A program made the position numbers and the translations under genes. The notes under the pieces were generated by a model that was given only the letters and a program-made list of their open reading frames with translations, did no database searches and was not told the DNA's origin. From assembly GCA_046728115.1 (NCBI GenBank), contig JBKPDW010000486.1, positions 1 to 22,912 of the forward strand: a DNA stretch of 22,912 nt, in the 5' to 3' direction. Every line of letters begins with the position of its first letter. Position 1 is the first letter of the stretch. The DNA is from CAVSWN01 sp046728115 (GTDB lineage Bacteria; Acidobacteriota; Vicinamibacteria; Vicinamibacterales; CAVVIG01). Of this stretch, positions 7,727-14,911 are shown in pieces.

Positions 7727-9657
7727 ACGTTCACGCGCAGCGATGGGCGCGGGTCGTCGACGTCCTGTGCGTACTTGGCGTCGGGCTCGCGCTCGTTGTT
7801 GCGCTGTTCGGTGGCTTTCGTTTTCGCGTCGGCGACTCGCGCGTCACGATCACCTCGCCGCTCCGAGTGCTCCTATGGGCCGTCGGCGCCTCGCTCATCC
7901 GGCATCTGGCCGCGCCGCGCCCGCCAATCCACCGCGCATTTCCGGCCTTCGTCGCGAGTTGGTTCACCGGTCCACACGCGGTTCCTGCCTTGCGACGGCT
8001 GGTCGAATCGGCGCGCGCGCCGCTGCCGCCGGGCGAGGCGCGCCTCTTCGATGAATCAGCCGGCACGTGGCCCGGCGCGGTCGAGTGGCTGGGTGCCTTC
8101 GTCGGCTTCTCCGTACTCGTCGCCGTCTTCACCTGGCCGCAAGTACGCCACATGGAATCGGTCCCTGACATCGGGGATCCCCTCTTCTCGATCTGGCGCC
8201 TCTCCTGGATCAGCCATCAGATCGTCCGTAATCCGCGCGCCCTGTTCGACGCGAATATTTTCTATCCCGAACGGCTGACCCTGACCTATTCCGACCCGCT
8301 GCTCGTCTCGGCGTTGATCAGCGCGCCGTTCTACGGCCTCGGGCTCAATCGCGCCCTGATCTACAACGTCGTATTCCTCTCCGGTTTCGTGTTCTCGGGC
8401 ATGGCGATGTACCTGCTGGTGCGCGCGCTGACCGGCCGGCGCGACGCCGCAGCCCTCGCAGGCGTCGTCTTTGCTCTCTATCCCTATCGCTACGAGCACT
8501 ACAGCCACCTCGAGTTGCAGATGGCGATGTGGATGCCGATTGCGTTGTGGGCGCTGCATCGCACGATGGCGCGCGGGAGGCTGGTCGACGGACTGGTCAC
8601 CGGTGCGGCGTTCGCGCTGCAGATGTTGTCCTCGTTGTATTACGGCGAGTATTTCACAGCGTACATCGTCGTGGTGGGTGGACTGCTCTGGATCGGCCGT
8701 CGTTTTCCGATGCGACCGCTCGCAATGCTCGCCGCCGGGACGGCGCTCGCGGGCGTCCTGATCGCGCCGGTCGCGTTACAGTACATCGCGAACGAGAAGA
8801 CGATCGGCGAGCGGAACATCACGGCCTTCAGCGCGGAGGGCCGAGACTTCCTCAAGCCGCATTTTCGAAACCGCGTGTACGGTAGCTGGTCGCTCGAGGG
8901 ATACCAGGAACGCCAACTCTTTCCGCATATCACGCCGGTCGCGGTCGCGCTGGTGGGCGCCGCGCCACCTTTGACTGTCGCGAGTCTCGCCTACACCATC
9001 GCGCTCGCCGTGTCGTTCGACGCCTCGCTGGGCGTGAACGGGATGGTGTTTCCGTGGCTGCGCGAATACATGCCGGGATACCGCTCACTTCGTGCGCCCG
9101 CACGGTTCAGCATGCTCTGCGGGATGACGCTCGCGGTGCTGTGCGGTTTGGGCGCCGCGCGACTGCTCGCGCGGTGGCCGCGTGCGAACACCGCCGTCTT
9201 TCTGGCACTGCTCGCTCCGATCCTGATCGAATCGTGGCCCAACATTCGCCTGGAGCCTGTCTGGTCCGAGCCGCCAGCGATCTACGAACGCCTGAAGGAT
9301 CAGCCCCCGAGCGTGCTCGCGGAATTTCCGACGCCCGCGACAACCGGGATGGTGGGATCGGATACGCGGTATTTGTATTTCTCGACGTTTCACTGGCAGA
9401 AACTGCTGAATGGCTACAGCGGCTTCATGCCACCGTCGTATTTCGAATTTCTCGAGCGGACCGGTGATTTCCCGTCACCGGCGTCGTTGAGCTATCTGCG
9501 CGAGCGCGGCGTGCAGTACATCACCTGGCACGGCGCGTTCACGACACCGGGCCGCTATGAGCGAACTTCTGCACTGCTGGACGCGCGGCCCGATCTCGAG
9601 TTGGTCGCGACAGCGCCGTGGGGACGAAGCGAATCGCGGTTGTATCGCTTTAAATGA
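7723..9657 (+). CDS. Polytopic membrane protein, GT-C glycosyltransferase-like (paralogue 1)
   Basis: The 644-residue protein has many hydrophobic helices, the first at about residues 10-28. An N-terminal extension of about 130 residues precedes the part shared with the protein at 14908-16887. Shared blocks are GDPLFSIWRLSW, ANIFYPERLTLTYSDPLL, YNVVFLSGFVFSGMAMYLL, FALYPYRYEHYSHLE, PGYRSLRAPARFSM and, near the C-terminus, STFHWQKLLNGYSGFMPPSY. Early acidic residues in a loop after the first helix, and a soluble C-terminal domain, are the layout of GT-C enzymes that use polyprenyl-linked sugars at the outer face of the membrane, but donor and acceptor are unknown. The start is GTG at 7723, overlapping the preceding stop (GTGA), so translation is likely coupled. 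The frame is open upstream to 6721, but that part is a shadow of the aminotransferase gene. Confidence 0.8.
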
Positions 9658-9661
9658 AAGT

Positions 9662-9748
9662 CTCCACCACGGAGGACACGGGCGAGCGGAGGAACTTGTT
9701 TGTAATTCGACGACCGCATGTCCTCCATGTCCTACGTCGTGGCGAGAG
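9662..9748. repeat. Palindromic CCACGGAG-type intergenic repeat (copy 1)
   Basis: CTCCACCACGGAGGACACGG begins 5 nt after the stop of the membrane-protein gene. A degenerate inverted copy (CATGTCCTCCATGTCCTA, then CGTCGTGGCGAGAG) lies at about 9717-9748. The arms are about 31-34 bp with a loop of about 25 nt. The left arm shares CTCC-CCACGGAG and GCGGAGG at the same spacing with the element at 13732-13827. It sits between convergent genes. Confidence 0.65.
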
Positions 9749-9753
9749 AGGTT

Positions 9754-9945
9754 TCAAGCAGACTGCTTCGCTGAAAGTATCTCGAGCAGTTCGCTCAGCG
9801 CTTCCCGCTCGCGCTGAGCAGCCCAAATGATCGCCCGTTTCTCCTGCAGCGTAGGGGTAATCCACTCGTCGGCGTCCAGACGCACACGCCCGTCGCGGTC
9901 GACTTCCACCACTACGGCGTCCATCGGTTCGACATAGAGCTTCAT
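9754..9945 (-). CDS. Small hypothetical protein (63 aa)
   Basis: The protein starts MKLYVEPMDAVVVEVDRDGR and continues with LDADEWITPTLQEKR, then a predicted amphipathic helix (AAQREREALSELLEIL). It is rich in Glu, Asp and Arg, with no signal peptide or membrane segment. I do not recognise a family. Support for coding is the sensible composition and the placement between same-strand neighbours; there is no clear Shine-Dalgarno, and a repeat array runs to within 4 nt of the ATG. It could be a cytosolic small helical protein or a spurious frame. Confidence 0.42.
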   Translation of the reverse strand: MKLYVEPMDAVVVEVDRDGRVRLDADEWITPTLQEKRAIIWAAQREREALSELLEILSAKQSA

Positions 9946-9948
9946 AGA

Positions 9949-10013
9949 AAAGTCTCAAGTTTGAAGGCTGAAGTCAGAAGCCCGACAGTCAGCAGCCGGA
10001 AGTTTGAGGTCGA
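9949..10013 (-). repeat. Degenerate heptamer array between the ACT gene and the small ORF
   Basis: On the plus strand five consecutive heptamers from 9949 to 9983 have AAG at positions 2-4 (AAAGTCT, CAAGTTT, GAAGGCT, GAAGTCA, GAAGCCC). Looser copies continue to about 10010, including AAGTTTGAGG, which echoes CTCAAGTTTGA at the other end. In transcript sense (minus) the unit reads NNNCTTN. The array ends 4 nt before the ATG at 9945. Confidence 0.6.
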
Positions 10014-10038
10014 CCTCCTGTCTTCGTACTCGTGACTT

Positions 10039-10419
10039 TCAGATTCCGGCCGCAGCGGCAGCCCGCTGCGCATCGTCGACGCCAAGCACGACGGTTGCCA
10101 TCGCCCCGCCTTCGGACGCGCCGCTGTACGCGTAGTCGACATTTACGTTCGCATCCGCAACCAGCCGCAGCGCCGGCTCGAGCGCTCCCGGCGCGTTGGG
10201 CACGGCCGTGACGATGACATCGCGTTCGGCGACCTGATGATGATGCTCGCGCAGCACACCCGCGGCGTGCACGTGATTGTCCACGACGAGCCGGAGGTGA
10301 CCCGCCGGCTCGAGGGACATCGCGAGAATGTTGACGCGCTCGTCGGACATCAACCGGCACACGTCGGCGAGCGAGCCGGGTGAATTCGGCAGGCGCAGCG
10401 AAAGCTCGGTTCGAATCAT
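10039..10419 (-). CDS. Tandem ACT-domain regulatory protein
   Basis: The 126-residue protein consists of two ACT domains and nothing else. The first (about 1-65) has the ligand-site loop LPNSPGSLADVCRLMSDERVNILAMS; the second (about 67-126) has VPNAPGALEPALRLVADANVNVDYAY. The N-x-PG-x-L pattern in both is the amino-acid-binding turn at the start of the first helix of ACT domains. The layout matches stand-alone two-ACT proteins of the COG4747 type, which end in VDD-xx-A-xxx-AGI as here. It probably senses an amino acid in the cytoplasm; the ligand and partner enzyme are unknown. The start is ATG at 10419, with no visible Shine-Dalgarno. It lies 260 nt downstream of the OmpA gene on the same strand, separated by a hairpin and a heptamer array. 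Confidence 0.88.
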   Translation of the reverse strand: MIRTELSLRLPNSPGSLADVCRLMSDERVNILAMSLEPAGHLRLVVDNHVHAAGVLREHHHQVAERDVIVTAVPNAPGALEPALRLVADANVNVDYAYSGASEGGAMATVVLGVDDAQRAAAAAGI

Positions 10420-10483
10420 GCGGGAAAGACTATCAAAACGTCAACGACGGTGCACGGCAGGCGGTACGTGTGCGAGGTTCGAG

Positions 10484-10569
10484 AGGTGCCAGGTTGGAGA
10501 GGTGCTAGGTGCCAGGTGCCAGGTGCCAGGTGCCAGGTGCCGGGTGCTAGGTGCCAAGTGCAGGGTGCT
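10484..10569. repeat. Near-perfect AGGTGCC heptamer array
   Basis: From 10500 to 10555 there are eight contiguous 7-bp units: AGGTGCT, then AGGTGCC five times (10507-10541), GGGTGCT and AGGTGCC. Imperfect units flank them (AGGTGCC at 10484, AAGTGC and AGGGTGCT at 10556-10569). This is the cleanest array in the window and lies in the 260-nt gap between the OmpA and ACT genes. The rest of that gap holds the GC-rich hairpin at 10614-10657 and no gene that I can support. Confidence 0.9.
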
Positions 10570-10613
10570 CGTTCCCAGTGGTGGCTGACGTGGACGATTG
10601 AAGGGAGATGCGC

Positions 10614-10657
10614 GTGCGCCCCGGCACGGAGCACGAAGCACCGTGCACGGGGCGCAC
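10614..10657 (-). terminator. GC-rich hairpin downstream of the OmpA gene
   Basis: GTGCGCCCCGGCACGG (10614-10629) pairs with CCGTGCACGGGGCGCAC (10641-10657) with a single one-base bulge, around an 11-nt loop. In minus-strand sense it begins 23 nt after the OmpA stop codon. It is strong enough to stop or stabilise a transcript but lacks a U-tract, so a factor-independent terminator is only possible, not shown. Confidence 0.45.
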
Positions 10658-10679
10658 AACGCGCCGAGCGCGACGTTTC

Positions 10680-11369
10680 TTACACCAGTACCTTGATGAC
10701 GACGCGGCGATTCTGGGCGCGGCCGGCCCTGGTCTTGTTCGGGGCAACCGGCTTCTCTTCGCCGTAGCTGATCACGTTCATCTTGTGCAGCGGAATCTGA
10801 TACTGCTCGTAGAGATACCGCTTCACCGATTCCGCCCGCTCGAGTCCGAGGTGCTCGTTGGTCGCTTTGTCGCCGACATTGTCGGTGTGGCCTTCGATCT
10901 CGATGAAGACGTTCTTTGGATCGGTCTTGAGCTGCGTCACCATCTGATCGATCTGCGCCTTGGCTTCGTCAGGCAGCGCCGACTTTCCGAATTTGAAGTT
11001 GCCGGAGTCTTCGCTCAGGACGACTTCGTACACGAGGCGGCGATTGGCCTTGTCCATCGTCTCCACGCGCCCGTTCACCGTGTCGGCCGCGGAACGCGCC
11101 GCGTTGGCCGCGTTGTTGGCTGTCGACGCCGCGTCGTTGGCCTGCTGCGCCGACTGCGCAGCCGCCCCAGCCTTCTGATCGACCTCCGTAATCCGGCCTT
11201 CATTCCGCCGCACGCGCTCCTGCGTTTCCTCGATGGTCCGTCCCTGTGAATCGACCTTGTCGTTCACTTCGCCGACGCTCGTGCGAACGAACTTCTTGGT
11301 AGCACAAGCCGTCGACCCCCCAATGGCCAGCGCCGCAACCGGAACAACGATGAGTAGTCTCCGCACCAT
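10680..11369 (-). CDS. OmpA-family lipoprotein, peptidoglycan-binding
   Basis: The 229-residue protein has a hydrophobic N-terminal signal ending GGSTAC, with Cys22 as a probable lipidation site. An Ala/Asn/Gln-rich heptad region (about 35-110) should form a coiled coil, similar in style to Lpp or OmpA-linker segments. The C-terminal OmpA/MotB domain (about 118-229) has NFKFGKSALPDEAK, the peptidoglycan-binding HTDN (Asp163), LERAESVKRYL (Arg178) and AQNRRVVI (219-226). The likely role is to tether the outer membrane to the cell wall. The start is ATG at 11369, with a perfect AGGAGGA lying inside the last codons of the upstream VWFA gene; the upstream TGA and this ATG are separated by one base, so the two genes are co-transcribed and translationally coupled. 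A hairpin follows the stop. Confidence 0.94.
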   Translation of the reverse strand: MVRRLLIVVPVAALAIGGSTACATKKFVRTSVGEVNDKVDSQGRTIEETQERVRRNEGRITEVDQKAGAAAQSAQQANDAASTANNAANAARSAADTVNGRVETMDKANRRLVYEVVLSEDSGNFKFGKSALPDEAKAQIDQMVTQLKTDPKNVFIEIEGHTDNVGDKATNEHLGLERAESVKRYLYEQYQIPLHKMNVISYGEEKPVAPNKTRAGRAQNRRVVIKVLV

Positions 11370-11370
11370 G

Positions 11371-12336
11371 TCACGATCCTCCTAAAAGGGACGGGCGTAA
11401 TTGCCCCGCCACGTATCCACTCCGGGCCCGAACAATCAGATTCTTCTTGCGCGCGCGAACTTCGAGCGAATGCCAGCCCGGTGACCCGCTCGATTCGAAC
11501 GCGATCAGATACTGGTGGCGCAGCTCGTCGATGATTTGCCGCGCCGCGAGACTCCGTTGCCCCGGCGAGCTGACTACGAACGTGTGGCCGCCCGTCCGAG
11601 TCGACAAGTCAGCCAGCGGTCCGGCAAATGGCGACCGCTCCGCTGACGTTGTCGAGGTTTCCTCCGTGGGGTTGTCGATTGACGCGACCGTTCCGATGAT
11701 GTAGACGGGAACGTCGATCTCGCTCGCTGCCGCAGCCACCTCCCCCGGCTGAAGCCGGCTGGAATTGTCGGCGCCGTCGGTCAGGACGACGACCGCGCGT
11801 CGCCGGCCTTCGCGCTCGCCGACGCGCTTCGCCGTCAACGAGATAGCGTCGTGCAGCGACGTGGCGCCGAAGGGAATCACGGTCGACATCGCTTCGGGCA
11901 GCGTCCGGAGACCCGGCATGAAGGGCATCTGCTGATCCAGTCGCGTGTCGAATGTGAAGACAGCGGCCTCGTCGCGGGTGTCCAGCCAGCTGAGAACGTG
12001 CCTCGCGGCCTCACGCGCGTTCGGCAGCTGCCCTTCCATGCTGCCGCTCACGTCGAACAGGAGCGCGACGCTGACGCCTGTGACGTCGTTGCGGAAATCG
12101 GCGATAGGCCGCGCCTGGCCCGTGTCGAAGATCTCGAAATCGTGAACCGTCAGGTCCTGAACGAACCGGCCTTTGTGATCCCGAACGATGGCGGCGACCC
12201 GCACCATATCGACGCCGGCTTTGAACGTGGCTGGCGGTGGCGTCCGAGTCGGGGTCTGACCCCAGCTGGTCGCTCCGCCGTTCGTTCCGAGGCTTACTAT
12301 CAGAATTGCCCCCGTGATGAGGCACCCGCGCGTCAT
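11371..12336 (-). CDS. Exported VWFA-domain protein (acidobacterial VWFA-related type)
   Basis: A protein of 321 residues with an N-terminal signal (MTRGCLITGAILIVSLG). Residues 43-80 (VRVAAIVRDHKGRFVQDL, DFEIFDTGQ, ADF) form the beta-rich block that precedes the VWA domain in the acidobacterial VWFA-related family (TIGR03436 type, from memory). The VWA domain (about 88-270) has a complete metal-ion-dependent adhesion site: D95-x-S97-x-S99 (DVSGS), Thr159 in GATS and Asp187 in LTDGAD. It probably binds another envelope protein through a divalent metal. ATG at 12336 is chosen because the signal peptide starts there and GGAGGG lies 8-9 nt upstream; a TTG at 12372 with AAGGA is an alternative that adds 12 residues. 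Its last codons contain the ribosome-binding site of the OmpA-lipoprotein gene, which suggests a joint envelope role. Confidence 0.9.
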   Translation of the reverse strand: MTRGCLITGAILIVSLGTNGGATSWGQTPTRTPPPATFKAGVDMVRVAAIVRDHKGRFVQDLTVHDFEIFDTGQARPIADFRNDVTGVSVALLFDVSGSMEGQLPNAREAARHVLSWLDTRDEAAVFTFDTRLDQQMPFMPGLRTLPEAMSTVIPFGATSLHDAISLTAKRVGEREGRRRAVVVLTDGADNSSRLQPGEVAAAASEIDVPVYIIGTVASIDNPTEETSTTSAERSPFAGPLADLSTRTGGHTFVVSSPGQRSLAARQIIDELRHQYLIAFESSGSPGWHSLEVRARKKNLIVRARSGYVAGQLRPSLLGGS

Positions 12337-12393
12337 CGGCTGTGTACCCTCCAAGGTTGTTGCCATATTCAATAAATCCTTGATTCCGCTAAT

Positions 12394-12422
12394 GTTATGC
12401 GATTTAGGACTAGCTCTACCAA
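12394..12422 (-). promoter_or_regulatory. Candidate sigma-70-like promoter for the VWFA-OmpA pair
   Basis: On the minus strand TTGGTA (12417-12422) and CATAAC (12394-12399) are separated by exactly 17 bp, each matching four of six consensus bases. It lies 22 nt upstream of the TTG alternative start and 58 nt upstream of the chosen ATG. The stretch is AT-richer than the surroundings and lies in the divergent gap with the aminotransferase gene. Confidence 0.35.
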
Positions 12423-12479
12423 TGGTTTATCGGTCGGAAACCGAGTAGGAATTACGCACGCGTGAAGTAAGATCGCGGC

Positions 12480-13694
12480 GTGGAGGCTTACAGAATTCCT
12501 ACGTTGATCCCCACCGCGGCGCGCGTGCATCGCTTTACGTACGCGATCCGAAACATCGTTGCGGAGGCACAGAGAGTCGAGCAGGGGGGCACCCGTGTCC
12601 GATACCTGAATATCGGCGACCCGGTGGCTTTCGGATTCAAGACTCCAGAACATCTCATCGCGGCTGTTGAGCGTGCGATGCGGGATGGGCACAACAACTA
12701 CGGGCCGTCAGCCGGCATTCCCGCTGCGCGAGAAGCGGTCGCGGAGGAGTACACGTCCAAGGGCTTCCCGGTCTCGGCCGACCGTGTCTTCATCACGGCC
12801 GGGACGTCGGAGGGGATCGAGCTCGTTCTGAGTGCGCTGGTCGACGACGGCGGCGACGTGCTGGTGCCGATGCCGACCTACCCTCTCTATACCGCCGTGC
12901 TCGCGAAGCTGGGCGCGCGCGCGAAGTACTACAGACTCGATCCCAGCCATCAGTGGATGCCGGATCTCGATCACCTGCGCGACCTGGTGGGGCCTGAGAC
13001 GCGCGCGCTCGTGATCATCGATCCCAACAATCCGACGGGCGCGGTGTACCCCCCGGAGACGCGTCGGGCGCTGCTGGGATTTGCGGAAGCGCACGGGTTG
13101 GTGATTCTCGCTGACGAGGTGTACGGCGACCTCGGATTCGACGGGTCCGTGGATCCGCTGGGCCTGCTCGAGCCGGACGCGGCAATCATCTCGTTCTCGA
13201 GTCTGTCGAAAGCGTACCTGGCGCCCGGCTGGCGCACGGGGTGGATGGCGATCGGCCGCACGCCTCGTCTGGACGACGTCGTTGCCGCCGTCAAGAAGCT
13301 GGCTGACGGGCGACTCTGCAGCACGGTGCCGATGCAATATGCCGTCACGGCGGCGCTCAACGGCGATCGATCGCATCAAGTGGGCCTCCGGCGCGATCTC
13401 AAGGCACGGTCGGACTTGACCGTCAGCAGCCTGCGCGCGATGCCCGGCGTGACATGCGTTGAGCCCACCGCCGCGTTCTACGCCATGCCACGCCTGACCT
13501 TGCCGCCGGGCCGCACCGACGAGCACTACGTGAAAGCGCTGCTGCATGCCACCGGAGTGCTGTGCGTGTACGGATCCGGTTTCGGCCTGCCACCCGAGGA
13601 CGGGTTCTTCCGGATCGTGTTCCTGGCGCCGCTCGAGGAGCTGCAGGAGATCTACGATTTGGTGGCGCGGTTCACGGCGGGATACCTCTCCTGA
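12480..13694 (+). CDS. Class I PLP-dependent aminotransferase (AlaA-like alanine aminotransferase family)
   Basis: The 404-residue protein has normal length for class I/II aminotransferases. Motifs: YLNIGDPVAFGFKTPEHL (42-59), close to the LNIG(N/D)P-FGF start seen in E. coli AlaA; NNYGPSAGIPAAREAVAE (72-89); DPNNPTGAVY (181-190) with the PLP-contact Asn; ADEVYGDL (211-218); and SFSSLSKAYLAPGWRTGW (238-255) with the Schiff-base Lys244. FRIVFLAP near the C-terminus carries the substrate-carboxylate Arg. It probably interconverts alanine or a related amino acid with its 2-oxo acid in the cytoplasm. The start is GTG at 12480, with only a weak upstream purine stretch; the N-terminal family alignment supports it. 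It is divergent from the VWFA gene. A palindromic repeat follows the stop after about 37 nt. Confidence 0.92.
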   Translation: MEAYRIPTLIPTAARVHRFTYAIRNIVAEAQRVEQGGTRVRYLNIGDPVAFGFKTPEHLIAAVERAMRDGHNNYGPSAGIPAAREAVAEEYTSKGFPVSADRVFITAGTSEGIELVLSALVDDGGDVLVPMPTYPLYTAVLAKLGARAKYYRLDPSHQWMPDLDHLRDLVGPETRALVIIDPNNPTGAVYPPETRRALLGFAEAHGLVILADEVYGDLGFDGSVDPLGLLEPDAAIISFSSLSKAYLAPGWRTGWMAIGRTPRLDDVVAAVKKLADGRLCSTVPMQYAVTAALNGDRSHQVGLRRDLKARSDLTVSSLRAMPGVTCVEPTAAFYAMPRLTLPPGRTDEHYVKALLHATGVLCVYGSGFGLPPEDGFFRIVFLAPLEELQEIYDLVARFTAGYLS

Positions 13695-13731
13695 CAGTCT
13701 CGTCCGGCACAACTCTCCCGACCGTTCAGTT

Positions 13732-13833
13732 CTCCGCCACGGAGACACAGGGGACGCGGAGGTAGTATCAGGGACGCATTGCCCTCGGTGCCCGCTGTGT
13801 CGCCGGTCGTGGAGCGCCGTGGTGGAGTTTTTT
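13732..13833. repeat. Palindromic CCACGGAG-type intergenic repeat (copy 2) ending in a T-tract
   Basis: The left arm is 13732-13762 (CTCCGCCACGGAGACACAG, then GGGACGCGGAGG). The right arm is 13783-13827, with CCGCTGTGTCGCC and GCCGTGGTGGAG as reverse complements of the left-arm words. The loop is about 20 nt. TTTTTT (13828-13833) follows directly, so in plus sense it resembles an intrinsic terminator for the aminotransferase gene. The T-tract ends 4 nt before the ATG of the AI-2E-family gene, and the GGAG in the right arm may be its ribosome-binding site. Confidence 0.7.
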
Positions 13834-13837
13834 CCAG

Positions 13838-14911
13838 ATGATGTCCGATCGCGACTTCACGCGCCGGATGTTGCAAACCGTGCTGACGGTCGCCGGCGTG
13901 GCGATCGTCGTGGCTGCGCTCTGGGCCGCACGTGAAGCGCTCCTTCTCATCTACATCAGCGCACTCATCGCGATGGGATTCTCGCCGCTCGTGCGCGTGA
14001 TCGAGCGCCCCCGATCCGGCCGCGGACGGATGCGAGTTCCCCGTTGGCTGGCCATCCTGGCGATATACATCGCCATCGTCGGTGTGGTCGTACTCGTCGG
14101 GCTCGCGGTGATTCCTCCGCTCGTGGCTCAGGCGGAGGCTCTCTGGGGCAGGCTTCCGGAGGAGTTCAATCGCTTCCAGAGTTTCCTGATACGCCGCAAT
14201 CTGATGACGCGCCGCATCACGCTGGCCGAGGCGGTTCAAAACGCGCCGAGCGGATCGAGTAACGCCGTGGGCACGGTCCTGGTGGCGCTATCGAGCGTCA
14301 TCGGCGGCGTATTTGGACTGATCACGATACTGATCCTCAGCTTCTATCTGCTCGTCGAAGGCAACGCGATGTTCGAGTATCTCATTCGGTTCGTTCCCGC
14401 CGGACGCCGTGCGGATGTCTCGACGGCGGCTCGGCAGGCGGTGACGAAGGTCAGCGCCTGGCTGCGCGCGCAATTCGTTCTGGCAGGAGTCATGGGAACG
14501 TTCGCGGCGATCGGCCTGGGTCTGATGGGCGAACCGTACTTCTACGTCGTCGCACTGGTTGCAGCGATTGGCGAGACGATTCCGATCGTCGGTCCCGTCA
14601 TCGGTGGGATTACGGCCGTGAGCGTGGCGCTGACGTCATCGCCGAAGCTTGCCGTTGGGGTCGGCCTGTTTTTCCTCGCCTTGCACCAGCTCGAATCCAA
14701 CGTCCTCGTCCCGAAGATCATGGAGCGGCGCGTCGGCGTGAGTCCCGTCGCCGTGATGGTGGCGCTGCTCGTCGGCGGCGCTCTGTGGGGCCTGGTTGGC
14801 GCGATCCTCGCGATCCCGACCGCCGCGATTCTGGCGGTGATCATCGAGGAAGTGGCCGCCGATACCGAAACGGATTCAGCGAGCTCGCTGACGATCCAGC
14901 GTCGAGTGTGA
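13838..14911 (+). CDS. AI-2E transporter family (PerM/YhhT-like) membrane protein
   Basis: The 357-residue protein has about seven or eight transmembrane segments. Two helices fill residues 11-50, a third is near 68-92, and an amphipathic region with FNRFQSFLIRRNLM follows, then LITILILSFYLLVEGNAMF (about 160-178). The family C-terminal signature is present: VVALVAAIGETIPIVGPVIG and LHQLESNVLVPKIMERRVGVSP, ending with AILAIPTAA. Members include AI-2 exporters and sodium/proton antiporters, so the substrate is open. The start is ATG at 13838 or 13841; the only Shine-Dalgarno candidate is GGAG in the repeat arm about 11 nt upstream. Its stop overlaps the next gene as GTGA (14908-14911). Confidence 0.92.
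   Translation: MMSDRDFTRRMLQTVLTVAGVAIVVAALWAAREALLLIYISALIAMGFSPLVRVIERPRSGRGRMRVPRWLAILAIYIAIVGVVVLVGLAVIPPLVAQAEALWGRLPEEFNRFQSFLIRRNLMTRRITLAEAVQNAPSGSSNAVGTVLVALSSVIGGVFGLITILILSFYLLVEGNAMFEYLIRFVPAGRRADVSTAARQAVTKVSAWLRAQFVLAGVMGTFAAIGLGLMGEPYFYVVALVAAIGETIPIVGPVIGGITAVSVALTSSPKLAVGVGLFFLALHQLESNVLVPKIMERRVGVSPVAVMVALLVGGALWGLVGAILAIPTAAILAVIIEEVAADTETDSASSLTIQRRV

Noticed and set aside
10484..10569. Possible CRISPR array
   Set aside because: Units are 7 bp and contiguous, with no unique spacers and no cas genes in the window.
10416..10659. Minus-strand open frames reading repeated HLAPGTW peptides
   Set aside because: A 7-bp tandem array translates into a 7-residue repeat in any open frame. 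The frames lie in the heptamer array between two real genes and have no start context, so they are not a repeat protein.
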